This document shows, one piece after another, positions 8,146-15,726 of a stretch of DNA of 64,000 nucleotides (positions within the stretch are counted from its first letter, which is position 1; the number at the start of each line of letters is the position of its first letter). The DNA comes from Rhizobium sp. BK196. Lineage in GTDB: Bacteria; Pseudomonadota; Alphaproteobacteria; Rhizobiales; Rhizobiaceae. The stretch lies in assembly GCF_014193255.1 (NCBI RefSeq), contig NZ_JACHZB010000003.1, positions 124,001 to 188,000 of the forward strand, written 5' to 3'. Position numbers and translations under genes: made by a program. The notes below the pieces were generated by a model that made no database searches, was not told the origin of the DNA, and saw nothing but the letters and a program-made list of their open reading frames with translations.

Positions 8146-9150
8146 ATGGCGAGCACATCGATCTGTATTTACGGAGCAGGCGCTCTTGGAGGCGCGATTG
8201 CCGTCAAGCTTGCAAGCCGGCTCGGCGACAATGGCACCGTCTCCGTCGTCGCCCGTGGCGCGCACCTGGAAGCGATCCAGAAGAACGGCCTTTCCCTGCA
8301 TGAAGCCGATGCAGACAAACCGATCAATGTGCGGATCACGGCAACCGACGATCCGACCACGCTGCCACCGCAGGATCTCATCATCACCGGCCTCAAGGGC
8401 CACCAGCTCGGACCGGCAGCTGAGGGCATGGCCACGCTCCTGAAGGGTAATACACGCGTTGTCATGGTGCTGAACGGAATTCCCTGGTGGTACTTTCATC
8501 GCGATACGCAAAGCGGCCATGCCGAGCTGCAGTTCGACGAACTGGATCCCGGCGGGAAACTATGGCGCCTGATCGGCCCGGAACGGGTGATCGGCTGCGT
8601 GGCGATGCAAGGGGCGGAAGTCGTCAATCCAGGCGAAATCCGCCTTTCCAACAAAGGCCGCTTCGTGCTCGGCGAACCTTCCGGCGAGATGTCGACCGAT
8701 CTCGAATCCATTGCCGGCCTTTTTGCCGAGGCCGACCTCAATGTCTCCACCACGCCGCGCATTCGCGACGAGATCTGGAACAAACTGACGGGTAATGCGG
8801 CCTTCAACCCGATCAGCGCGCTGACACGAGCCTTAATGACCGACATCATGGCCGATCCCGCGCTTTTTGACATGGTTGGGAAGATCATGAACGAAGTGCG
8901 CGCGGTCGGCAGTGCGCTTGGCGCAAACTTCGGTATCACCATCGAGGAGAGACTGCAGCAATCGCGTCACATCGGCCCGGTGCGCACTTCGATGCTGCAG
9001 GATCTGCTCGCCGGCAAGGCGCTGGAAATCGTGCCACTCGTCGGTATGGTCGTGGCACTCGGGCGCACTGCCAACGTGCCGACACCTATCTCTGAAGTCG
9101 TACTGGCGCTGGTGACGCAACTCGATAAGGAAAACCAGCGCGGCGGCTGA
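8146..9150 (+). CDS. Ketopantoate reductase PanE/ApbA family protein
   Basis: A 334-residue protein of the 2-dehydropantoate 2-reductase family. The N-terminal Rossmann motif is IYGAGALGGAIA (residues 8-19), and the C-terminal helical domain has the substrate-binding region DEIWNKLTGNAAFNPISALT. The canonical reaction is NADPH-dependent reduction of ketopantoate to pantoate for coenzyme A synthesis. The family has many paralogues in rhizobia acting on other 2-keto or 2-hydroxy acids, and this protein is slightly longer than E. coli PanE (303 residues), so I give no symbol. It stands alone, preceded by the SDR terminator. The lysine in WNKL is the expected catalytic base. Confidence 0.8.
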   Translation: MASTSICIYGAGALGGAIAVKLASRLGDNGTVSVVARGAHLEAIQKNGLSLHEADADKPINVRITATDDPTTLPPQDLIITGLKGHQLGPAAEGMATLLKGNTRVVMVLNGIPWWYFHRDTQSGHAELQFDELDPGGKLWRLIGPERVIGCVAMQGAEVVNPGEIRLSNKGRFVLGEPSGEMSTDLESIAGLFAEADLNVSTTPRIRDEIWNKLTGNAAFNPISALTRALMTDIMADPALFDMVGKIMNEVRAVGSALGANFGITIEERLQQSRHIGPVRTSMLQDLLAGKALEIVPLVGMVVALGRTANVPTPISEVVLALVTQLDKENQRGG

Positions 9151-9252
9151 CGTCGCATCTTTATGTGATTCCTATATCTTCGATTTCCACTCCGAATGGA
9201 TTTCCTATCGGAGCCGGCAGTAGCCTTTGCCACAACAGCAAAGGTTACCGCC

Positions 9253-9411
9253 ATGCGAGATGTCATGTCCCCTCAATATCTGCCGCTTCGCCCGCATCGC
9301 ATCACACGCGGCAATCGGCAGATGCGCGAGAAGCGCACGGCGCAGACGCTGATGATCTTCGGCATCGTGCTCGCCTGCGTGGAACTCTACGTCATCCTCG
9401 GCTCGCTCTGA
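9253..9411 (+). CDS. Small single-pass membrane protein
   Basis: A 52-residue peptide starting MRDVMSPQYLPLRPHRI. The first half is basic and the C-terminal third is one hydrophobic segment (LMIFGIVLACVELYVILGSL). The ATG at 9253 is preceded by AAAGG; an earlier in-frame ATG at 9196 would add a poorly conserved-looking stretch. It ends nine bases before the DapA-like gene and probably shares its transcript. Function unknown. Confidence 0.5.
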   Translation: MRDVMSPQYLPLRPHRITRGNRQMREKRTAQTLMIFGIVLACVELYVILGSL

Positions 9412-9420
9412 GGCCCTATC

Positions 9421-10341
9421 ATGGATAGTACCGGAAGACTGCGCCCGGGCGGCGCGATCACCGCGCTCGTTACGCCGTTCCACAACGGCGAGGTCGACGG
9501 CGCGGCACTGGAAGCTCTCGTTGAATGGCAGGTGCTGAGCGGCGTCGATGGACTCGCTCTTTGCACGGCGGCGGGTGAAGGGCTCAGCCTCTCACCGCAG
9601 GAACGCCGCATGGTGCTCGACATCTGCGTCCGGACCGCGGCGGACCGTATTCCGGTGATCGCCGCGGCCGGAACAAACTGCACCGAAAGCACGATCGCCC
9701 TGATACGGGACGCGGAAGAGTGCGGCGCCCGCGCTGCACTGGTCACCGTGCCCTATTATTCCAAGCCGGGGCAGAAGGGTATCCTCCATCACTTCCAGCA
9801 AATCGCCGCGGCAAGCAATCTGCCTGTTCTGATCGAGAATGCACCAGCCCGCACCGCTAGTGACCTGACAGTAGAAACGCTGGAGCGACTGGCCGAACTC
9901 GATGCGATTGTCGCCATCGTGGATGCGACCGGGGATATCGCCCGCTTCGCCAACATGCCACCGGCGCTGCGACATCGGTTCCGCTTCCTGTCCGGCCATG
10001 ACGGCACGGCGCTTTCATTTCATCTTGCTGGTGGTGACGGCATCATATCGGCGGCTGCCAATATCCTCCCGCGCCTCGTCACCTCGCTGCAGCAGGCGGC
10101 GTATGGGAGCTATATCTCCGCGGCACTTGCGCTCAGCGACAGGCTGCATCTACTCCTCACGGCGCTGGGTTCGGAGAGTGATCCTGCCCGGCTGAAATAC
10201 GCCCTGCAGGTGCTGCGCGGCACAGAGGCCGATCTTCGCCTGCCACTCGTACCGGCCGAGACCGAAAGCCGCTCTGCGATTGTAGCCGCGCTTTCTCCCT
10301 TTGTCGGTGGCGGCACCCATCGCATCGCGCTATCCCTATGA
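9421..10341 (+). CDS. DapA-family protein lacking the Schiff-base lysine
   Basis: A 306-residue (beta/alpha)8 protein of the dihydrodipicolinate synthase / N-acetylneuraminate lyase superfamily. The fold is clear: GAITALVTPF at 11-20, VPYYSKPGQKG near 110-120, the VDATGD helix start at 167-172, and SGHDGTALSFHLAGGDGIISAAANILP. In active enzymes the last strand-6 motif is G-x-K-x-A-T-G-D with the lysine forming an imine with pyruvate; here that position is Val167 (codon GTG). The GTTGE motif is CTAAGE, so both pyruvate-binding threonines are Ala, and the third-Tyr region LYNVPGRT is LIENAPART. A pyruvate aldolase reaction is therefore not expected. It is probably not the lysine-pathway DapA. 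It may be a regulatory or redirected paralogue. Confidence 0.8.
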   Translation: MDSTGRLRPGGAITALVTPFHNGEVDGAALEALVEWQVLSGVDGLALCTAAGEGLSLSPQERRMVLDICVRTAADRIPVIAAAGTNCTESTIALIRDAEECGARAALVTVPYYSKPGQKGILHHFQQIAAASNLPVLIENAPARTASDLTVETLERLAELDAIVAIVDATGDIARFANMPPALRHRFRFLSGHDGTALSFHLAGGDGIISAAANILPRLVTSLQQAAYGSYISAALALSDRLHLLLTALGSESDPARLKYALQVLRGTEADLRLPLVPAETESRSAIVAALSPFVGGGTHRIALSL

Positions 10342-10412
10342 GATTTTAATGTTTTTACTTGCGGCGCCAAATGGAAACCCTATCCGCCGGCATCTATCTT
10401 GATCAGCGTGAC

Positions 10413-10437
10413 ACCGCCGCAACCATCTTACGGCGGT
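10413..10437. other. Hairpin upstream of small genes
   Basis: ACCGCCG (10413-10419) and CGGCGGT (10431-10437) form a perfect 7-bp stem with an 11-base loop, ending 26 bases before the start of the 61-residue gene. There is no T-run after it, so it is not a standard terminator. It could be a leader structure of the following genes. Confidence 0.3.
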
Positions 10438-10463
10438 TGAGTTAGACTTCGAAAGGACAAACG

Positions 10464-10649
10464 ATGTCACGCCTGACTGATACGCCTGCCAAGACTGACC
10501 TGCTGCAACGTAGCGAAAGCGCCTGTGCAGGCCCGGCTGATCCCTCTCATCCGCTGTTTGCCGGCCTGGTAGCCGTCGCACCGCGGCTCGGCGCCGTCAT
10601 GGCTTTCGCCGGGCTCGTGCAGATAAGCTTCCAACTGATTTCCCAGTAA
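10464..10649 (+). CDS. Small hypothetical protein
   Basis: A 61-residue product with a polar, Ser/Ala/Pro-rich first half and a moderately hydrophobic C-terminal half (LFAGLVAVAPRLGAVMAFAGLVQISFQLI), which could be one membrane segment. A good ribosome site, AAAGGA, is seven bases before the ATG. It is followed after 23 bases by another small gene in the same direction. No family recognised; its reality rests on the ribosome site and codon use. Confidence 0.45.
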   Translation: MSRLTDTPAKTDLLQRSESACAGPADPSHPLFAGLVAVAPRLGAVMAFAGLVQISFQLISQ

Positions 10650-10672
10650 GCGCCGGGCAGAGGATCACGACC

Positions 10673-10936
10673 ATGGCAAATGCACAGCAACGCCGGCAGA
10701 TTTCGGCTCCCGTCACCGCTCGTCCGGCCCGCTTCACCGTCGGTCGCGACAGGGGCGGCCGCTGGATCGTCCAGGATCGCGAGGGGCTTGTCGGCGGTCT
10801 CTTCATCAACGAAGCCGCGGCCCTCCATTTCGCAGCGGAAGAGTGCAACCACAATCCTGATGAGATCTGCCGTGCCGCAGCGGGCGTAGTGCTCGATTTT
10901 GCACCTCTTACGCGCGGCGCCGGCAATATCCACTAA
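10673..10936 (+). CDS. Hypothetical protein of 87 residues
   Basis: A soluble 87-residue protein. After a basic N-terminus (MANAQQRRQ) the middle reads FTVGRDRGGRWIVQDREGL, with the look of a small beta-sheet fold, followed by helix NEAAALHFAAEECNH that carries Cys and His. The gene follows the 61-residue gene closely and may share its transcript. CAGAGGA lies 10 bases before the ATG. I do not recognise a named family; similar short proteins with a GGRWIV-like core occur in rhizobia as far as I recall, but this is not checked. Confidence 0.55.
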   Translation: MANAQQRRQISAPVTARPARFTVGRDRGGRWIVQDREGLVGGLFINEAAALHFAAEECNHNPDEICRAAAGVVLDFAPLTRGAGNIH

Positions 10937-10943
10937 ATACTGC

Positions 10944-10977
10944 GCCGTTCCTGCCATTTTGAAACAGCAGGAACGGC
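10944..10977. other. Stable hairpin without T-run
   Basis: GCCGTTCCTGC (10944-10954) pairs perfectly with GCAGGAACGGC (10967-10977), an 11-bp stem with a 12-base loop, eight bases after the stop codon of the 87-residue gene. No uridine tract follows on either strand. It may be a transcript 3' end stabiliser or a Rho-dependent end. Confidence 0.5.
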
Positions 10978-11060
10978 CCCAGGCCCCGGATTTCCAACTT
11001 TTCCTTAACTGCCACCCTGATAGAGTCCCGCATGCAGAGACTATTTGTGCCGCGAGACCA

Positions 11061-11363
11061 ATGCCGAAACCGAACTTCCGCTTCACCCATTACGATATCA
11101 AGGAACAGCGCGCCGGAACGATCGTCGAGGTGTCGCTGAGCGCTGTGAATAATGTGCGGCTGATGACGGCTCCGAACTTCCAGCGGTTCACGGAAGTGCT
11201 CGATTTCAAGTATATCGGCGGTGTTGCGCGTAAGTCTCCGGTCAGGCTCGCCATTCCCGAGAGCGGCCACTGGCATATCGTCGTCGATATGGAAGGCCAT
11301 CACGGACTGGCGGATTCTTCCGTCAAGCTGATCACCGCTCCGGCCGCACAGAAGCGCGCTTGA
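11061..11363 (+). CDS. DUF1883 domain protein
   Basis: A 100-residue protein with the DUF1883 pattern: NFRFTHYDIKEQRAGTIVEV at the start, then NNVRLMTAPNFQRF, KYIGGVARKSPVRLAIP and GHWHIVVDMEGHHG. DUF1883 proteins are small all-beta proteins of unknown function; some are fused to TIR or other signalling domains, and this one stands alone. The start at MPKPNFRF is chosen so that the protein begins at the family's usual first strand; no strong ribosome site is visible. It converges on rarA, with 18 bases between the stop codons. Confidence 0.75.
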   Translation: MPKPNFRFTHYDIKEQRAGTIVEVSLSAVNNVRLMTAPNFQRFTEVLDFKYIGGVARKSPVRLAIPESGHWHIVVDMEGHHGLADSSVKLITAPAAQKRA

Positions 11364-11381
11364 GATCAGCGCTGCCCGATT

Positions 11382-12698
11382 TCAGCGAGGATTGCGCTCC
11401 TTGCGAAGTTTTGCCCACCAATCCAGCCGTTTGCGAATCTCGCGTTCGAAACCGCGTTCCGGTGGATCGTAAAAGGTCTGGCGACCCATCTTTTCGGGAA
11501 AATAATCCTGGCCCGAGAAGGCATCCGGCTCGTCGTGGTCGTAGCGGTAGCCTTCGCCATATCCCTCGCCCTTCATCAGCTTCGTCGGCGCGTTGAGGAT
11601 ATGCTTCGGCGGCAGGAGCGAGCCGTTCTGCTTGGCGGCAATCGTCGCTGCCTTGAAGGCGGTATAAACGGCATTGGATTTCGGGGCGGTCGCGAGATAG
11701 ACGCAGGCCTCCGCGAGCGCCAGTTCGCCTTCCGGCGAACCGAGGTAATCATAGGCATCCTTGGCAGCGTTGCAGATCACCAGCGCCTGCGGATCGGCTA
11801 GCCCGATATCCTCCACTGCCATGCGCACCAGTCGCCGGCCGAGATAGAGCGGATCCTCGCCGGCATCGAACATACGGGCAAGGTAATAGAGGGCGGCATC
11901 GGGATCGGAGCCGCGGACCGACTTGTGAAGCGCCGAGATCAGATTGTAGTGACCGTCCTGCGCCTTGTCGTAAACAGGCGCCCGGCGTTGGACGATGCGC
12001 GTCAGACCCTCGGTATCGAAGGTTTCGCCCTCGCGGGCGGCGCGCCAGACTTCTTCAGCCAGCGTCAGCACCGCGCGGCCGTCGCCATCCGCCATACGGA
12101 TCAGACTGGCGCGCGCATCCTCGGTCAGCGGCAGTGGTCTGCTCTCGACCGTCTCGGCGCGTTTCAGCAGTTCCTCGAGGCTGTCTTCATCATGCGACTT
12201 GAAGGTCAGCACGCGGGCGCGCGACAGAAGAGCGGCATTGAGCTCGAAGGACGGGTTTTCCGTCGTGGCGCCAACGAGGATGACGGTGCCATCCTCCATG
12301 ACCGGCAGGAAACTGTCCTGCTGGGCGCGATTGAAGCGATGGATCTCGTCGACGAAAAGCAGCGTCTGGCGGCCGTCCATGCGACGCATACGGGCAGCTT
12401 CAAAAACTTTCTTCAGATCGGCGACGCCGGAGAAAATTGCCGAGATCTGTTCGAAGGCCAGGCCCGCCTCGCCTGACAGCAGCCTCGCGACCGTCGTCTT
12501 GCCCGTTCCGGGAGGCCCCCAGAAGATCATGGAGCCGAGAGAGCCGCTCTGGATCATACGGCGCAGAACGCCATCCTCACCGGTCAGATGTTCCTGACCG
12601 GTGACTTCGCCAAGCGTCTTCGGCCGCAGACGATCGGCAAGCGGCCGCCGGCTGGCGACCTCTTCCGGAACACGCGGCGCGAAGAGGTCGTCACTCAT
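11382..12698 (-). CDS. rarA: Replication-associated recombination protein A (AAA+ ATPase)
   Basis: A 438-residue AAA+ ATPase of the RarA/MgsA/WRNIP1 family, which acts at stalled replication forks and binds single-stranded DNA ends and SSB. The Walker A motif GPPGTGKTT is near residue 61, Walker B LLFVDEIHRFN near 113, sensor 1 ATTENPSFE near 145, and the arginine finger in LLSRARVL. The C-terminal half carries the tetramerisation domain (LHKSVRGSDPDAALYYLARM). Its start codon overlaps the stop of the Do-family protease by four bases (ATGA), so the two are translationally coupled. The length matches E. coli RarA (447). Confidence 0.95.
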   Translation of the reverse strand: MSDDLFAPRVPEEVASRRPLADRLRPKTLGEVTGQEHLTGEDGVLRRMIQSGSLGSMIFWGPPGTGKTTVARLLSGEAGLAFEQISAIFSGVADLKKVFEAARMRRMDGRQTLLFVDEIHRFNRAQQDSFLPVMEDGTVILVGATTENPSFELNAALLSRARVLTFKSHDEDSLEELLKRAETVESRPLPLTEDARASLIRMADGDGRAVLTLAEEVWRAAREGETFDTEGLTRIVQRRAPVYDKAQDGHYNLISALHKSVRGSDPDAALYYLARMFDAGEDPLYLGRRLVRMAVEDIGLADPQALVICNAAKDAYDYLGSPEGELALAEACVYLATAPKSNAVYTAFKAATIAAKQNGSLLPPKHILNAPTKLMKGEGYGEGYRYDHDEPDAFSGQDYFPEKMGRQTFYDPPERGFEREIRKRLDWWAKLRKERNPR

Positions 12699-14095
12699 CG
12701 GAAGAACTGCCTGATGCGCTGACCATCGCGTTCGATCTCGACCCGCCAGAGGCTGGGATCGGAATCGGCGATCTCCTGCAGGTCACGGCTGGTTTTCACT
12801 TCGGACCCGTTGATAGCGACGATTATGTCTTTCGGCTCGAAACCGAGCCGGGCAGCAGGAGAATCCGCAGCAACGTCGGAAATGACAACGCCCGTCGAAT
12901 CAAGCGGCATCCGGAGCTCGTCGGCCACACGCGGCGAAAGGTTTTCCACGACCGCGCCGGTAAAGGGCGTACGCCCGCCGATGGTACGCTGGTCGCGCGG
13001 CTGGGTTTCCGGTGCGCGAGCAAGGGCGAGCGTTACCTGCTGCGCGCGCCCATTCTCCGTGACCGTCAGATTGACGGATTTGCCCAGGCCGGCCGTTGTC
13101 AGGCGGTAGAGAAGCGCATCCGGATGTTCCACGGAGATACCATCGACGGCGGTGATGACCTCGCCCACCTTGAGGCCGGCCTTGGCAGCCGGGCTATCCG
13201 CGGTGACCTTGGCGATCAGCGCGCCGCGCGCCTTATCAAGGCCAAGAGCGTCGGCAACCTCCGACGTCACCGGATCGAAGCTTGCGCCGATATAAGGACG
13301 CTCAAAGGATTTGACGCCGGAATCGGCCGAGGCGAGGAAGACCTTGACTAGGTTGGCGGGAATGGCAAAGCCGATACCATTCGAACCGCCGCCCCGCGAG
13401 AAGATCGCCGTGTTGATGCCGATCAGCTCGCCTTTCATGTTCATCAGCGCGCCGCCGGAATTGCCGGGATTGATCGAAGCATCCGTCTGGATGAAGAAGC
13501 CGAACTCGTTTTTGACCACCTGATTGCGGGCAAGCGCTGACACAATGCCGCTGGTGACGGTCTGGCCGACACCGAAGGGATTGCCGATCGCCAGTACGAG
13601 GTCGCCGACTTCCACGGCATCGGAATTGCCGATCGGCAGCGCCGGAAAATCAGCCTTGCTGTCGATCTTCAACACCGCGAGATCGACGCGGTCGTCCCGC
13701 AGAATGACCTTGCAGGGAAATTCTCGACCGTCCGACAGTGCGACCTTGATATCGTCGGCGCCATCGATGACGTGGTTGTTGGTGACAACAGTACCGTTCG
13801 CCTCGACGATGACGCCAGAGCCGAGCGAAGACTGCTTTTCGGAACGGTTCGGCATCTGCTGACCGAAGAACTGCTCGAAGAAGGGATCGCCGGCAAAGGG
13901 CGACTGCCGCTGAATGGTCTTTTCAGCATAGACATTCACGACGGCGCCCGAGGTCTGCTTGACCAGCGGCGCGAAGGAAAGCTGCATCTGCATCTGGCTT
14001 TCCGGCACTGTCTTGGTCTGCGCCTGCGCGTAGGCGGGCAGCAGGAGCGTTAGTGCAAGAAGCGAAACGGAGGCGTGCTTGAACAGGCCTTGCAT
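12695..14095 (-). CDS. Do-family periplasmic serine protease (DegP/DegQ type)
   Basis: A 466-residue HtrA-type protease that degrades or holds misfolded proteins in the periplasm. A cleavable signal peptide covers residues 1-26 (LLALTLLLPAYAQAQ). The trypsin-like domain has the triad His108 (TNNHVIDG), Asp138 (RVDLAVLKI) and Ser213 (NPGNSGGAL). Two PDZ domains follow: about 270-355 (GALIAKVTADSPAAKAGLKVGEVI) and about 380-466 (GVVISDVAADSPAARLGFEPKDII). Rhizobia carry several such paralogues, so I do not choose between degP and degQ. AAAGGA precedes the ATG. It is co-transcribed with rarA through a four-base overlap. Confidence 0.92.
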   Translation of the reverse strand: MQGLFKHASVSLLALTLLLPAYAQAQTKTVPESQMQMQLSFAPLVKQTSGAVVNVYAEKTIQRQSPFAGDPFFEQFFGQQMPNRSEKQSSLGSGVIVEANGTVVTNNHVIDGADDIKVALSDGREFPCKVILRDDRVDLAVLKIDSKADFPALPIGNSDAVEVGDLVLAIGNPFGVGQTVTSGIVSALARNQVVKNEFGFFIQTDASINPGNSGGALMNMKGELIGINTAIFSRGGGSNGIGFAIPANLVKVFLASADSGVKSFERPYIGASFDPVTSEVADALGLDKARGALIAKVTADSPAAKAGLKVGEVITAVDGISVEHPDALLYRLTTAGLGKSVNLTVTENGRAQQVTLALARAPETQPRDQRTIGGRTPFTGAVVENLSPRVADELRMPLDSTGVVISDVAADSPAARLGFEPKDIIVAINGSEVKTSRDLQEIADSDPSLWRVEIERDGQRIRQFFR

Positions 14096-14372
14096 GGGAA
14101 TCCTTTTGAAATGCTCTCACGAAAAATGTTGTAGCGCCCGACGCTAGAAAGGAAAGAGGGCGGAAGCATGGAAGATAGAGGCATCGCGGATTTGGGAATT
14201 TGAATCAGCAAAATCAAGCAGGTTACTGATATCTAAGCTCAAATGCAGGACGCAGTCACCGAGCAGGGACATTAGCTTGAAGCGGCCGATGGGTTTGATC
14301 CTTGCCGTGAAACGGAGTTGCATCATCTTTGCCGTGAGGCCGAAACAGAGTGCCCTTACAATTGGAGAGATT

Positions 14373-14723
14373 ATGAAGACCACCATCCCGTCCGCCGTCA
14401 TCTGCGCCACACTCCTCGCTCTTGCACCGGAAGGCGCACGGGCGGCAAGCTTCAACTGCGATGCGAAGGAGCTACAGCCGGATGAGAAGGTGATCTGCGA
14501 GGACCGGTCGCTCAATGATGCAGATGTGAAGATGGTGACGACTTTTGAGCTGCTGTCGGGTCTGCTGGCCATGGGCGCGCGCGGTACGCTGCAGGATGAG
14601 CAGACCGCATGGCTGAAGAAGAGGCAGGCCTGTGGCGCGGATGCCGCCTGCATTGGTGCTGCCTATCAGGATCGGATGAAGCAGCTCGGCGAGACCTACA
14701 AGAACATCAATCGTCCGCTCTGA
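14373..14723 (+). CDS. LprI-like (DUF1311) secreted protein
   Basis: A 116-residue exported protein. The signal peptide is residues 1-23 (MKTTIPSAVICATLLALAPE...ARAAS). The mature part has the lysozyme-inhibitor LprI N-terminal (DUF1311) layout: FNCDAKELQPDEKVICED, a long helix, DEQTAWLKKRQACG, then ACIGAAYQDRMKQL. Four cysteines are placed to form two disulfides, as in the family. The mycobacterial namesake inhibits lysozyme; most proteobacterial members are uncharacterised. GGAGAG before the ATG at 14373 fixes the start. It converges on the MarR gene with six bases between. Confidence 0.75.
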   Translation: MKTTIPSAVICATLLALAPEGARAASFNCDAKELQPDEKVICEDRSLNDADVKMVTTFELLSGLLAMGARGTLQDEQTAWLKKRQACGADAACIGAAYQDRMKQLGETYKNINRPL

Positions 14724-14729
14724 GGATGT

Positions 14730-15188
14730 TCAGCCCTGATCTCTTCCGCTCTGGAAATCGGCGATCATTTCGTTGATGAGGCCGGCTGCCTGGTGAAGCC
14801 GGTCCTTGCCGTAGATGGCGCCATGTGCGTTTGCCCAGACCGTCTGCCGCGCGGCGATATCAGTAAGAACGCTCTTGCCCGCCTCCGTCAGTTCCATGAG
14901 CTTGGCGCGCTGGTGGACGGGATTGGGGCGGTAGGCAATCAGCCCCTCGCCTTCCAGGAGATCGGCGATACGCTGCACACCCTGACGTGCGAGGCCAAGC
15001 GCACGCGCAGCATCGGCAACCGACATGGGCGCATGGTCGGCCGCGGCGAGCACCTGCCAGCGCGCGCTGGTCTGCCCTGCGGGCCTGGCAAGCGCATCGC
15101 CTTCCGTCTGCAGGTGGGCCGAGAGCCGGATCACGGCGATGGAAAGAGCGGCGAAGACATCGCCTTCAGGCGTTCGTTTCTTGATCAT
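14730..15188 (-). CDS. MarR-family transcriptional regulator
   Basis: A 152-residue MarR regulator. The winged helix-turn-helix is at about 55-105 (MSVADAARALGLARQGVQRIADLLEGEGLI, then PNPVHQRAKLMELTEAG with the wing). Flanking helices form the dimer interface. Its start codon is only two bases from the first of two near-identical 16-bp palindromes in the divergent region, so it probably represses itself and the GFA-family gene at 15264, with release by a small ligand. No effector can be inferred, though the target gene suggests an aldehyde or thiol-reactive compound. Confidence 0.9.
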   Translation of the reverse strand: MIKKRTPEGDVFAALSIAVIRLSAHLQTEGDALARPAGQTSARWQVLAAADHAPMSVADAARALGLARQGVQRIADLLEGEGLIAYRPNPVHQRAKLMELTEAGKSVLTDIAARQTVWANAHGAIYGKDRLHQAAGLINEMIADFQSGRDQG

Positions 15189-15189
15189 A

Positions 15190-15218
15190 TTGACAACATG
15201 TTGTCATTCATCGATAAT
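15190..15218 (+). promoter_or_regulatory. Promoter of GFA-family gene
   Basis: A perfect -35 box TTGACA (15190-15195) is followed after exactly 17 bases by GATAAT (15213-15218). The -35 box lies inside the first MarR palindrome, and the end of the -10 box touches the second one, so bound repressor would block polymerase. Confidence 0.75.
15191..15206. promoter_or_regulatory. MarR operator 1
   Basis: TGACAACATGTTGTCA is a perfect 16-bp palindrome directly in front of the MarR start codon (15188) and over the -35 box of the opposite promoter. Its size and symmetry match MarR dimer sites. Confidence 0.75.
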
Positions 15219-15233
15219 GACAATATGTTGTCA
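15218..15233. promoter_or_regulatory. MarR operator 2
   Basis: TGACAATATGTTGTCA differs from operator 1 at a single base. Centre-to-centre distance is 27 bp. It covers the transcription start area of the GFA-family gene. Confidence 0.75.
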
Positions 15234-15263
15234 CATCACATAACAATGCGCAAGGAGGAGCAC

Positions 15264-15668
15264 ATGAAGAAGACCTATCACGGAAGCTGCCACTGCGGCC
15301 GCATCCGCTATGAAGCCGATATCGATATTCAAGCAGGAACTGGAAAGTGCAATTGCTCGATCTGCTGGAAGCTCCGCTATTGGGGCACGAACATCAAGCC
15401 AGAGGATTTCCGCCTGTTGTGCGAGGAGACAGGCATCAGCGACTATCAGTTCGGAACCTTCTCGGGCCACCATCGCTTCTGCGCCAATTGCGGGGTGCCT
15501 GCGTATGGCGACGGTTACATTGAGGCAATGGGCGGCGCCTATGTCTCGATCAATCTTGCCTGCCTTGACGATCTTGATCCCGCCGAGCTTGTGGAGGCGC
15601 CGGTGCAATATTTCGACGGCAGGAACAACAGCTGGTGGACCGTACCGGCCGAAACGAGGCATCTCTGA
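15264..15668 (+). CDS. GFA-family (CENP-V/GFA domain) zinc protein
   Basis: A 134-residue protein of the glutathione-dependent formaldehyde-activating enzyme family. The zinc ligands are visible: GSCHCGRIRYE at the start, KCNCSICWK, and FCANCGVPAYG, three Cys pairs as in Gfa of Paracoccus. The family includes S-hydroxymethylglutathione synthase and many homologues of unknown activity; this sequence is shorter than Gfa (about 190 residues), so assignment of that reaction is uncertain. AAGGAGGAG three bases before the ATG is a very strong ribosome site. Expression is likely under the divergent MarR regulator. Confidence 0.85.
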   Translation: MKKTYHGSCHCGRIRYEADIDIQAGTGKCNCSICWKLRYWGTNIKPEDFRLLCEETGISDYQFGTFSGHHRFCANCGVPAYGDGYIEAMGGAYVSINLACLDDLDPAELVEAPVQYFDGRNNSWWTVPAETRHL

Positions 15669-15726
15669 AAATGAAAGAGCAGCCGACAGTTAATCAGCTG
15701 CTCCAACCAATCTGCGAAAAACCGGC

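Noticed and set aside
14793..15263. A much longer N-terminus for the GFA-family protein
   Set aside because: The extension is antisense to the MarR gene and crosses both operators; the AAGGAGGAG site fixes the start at 15264.
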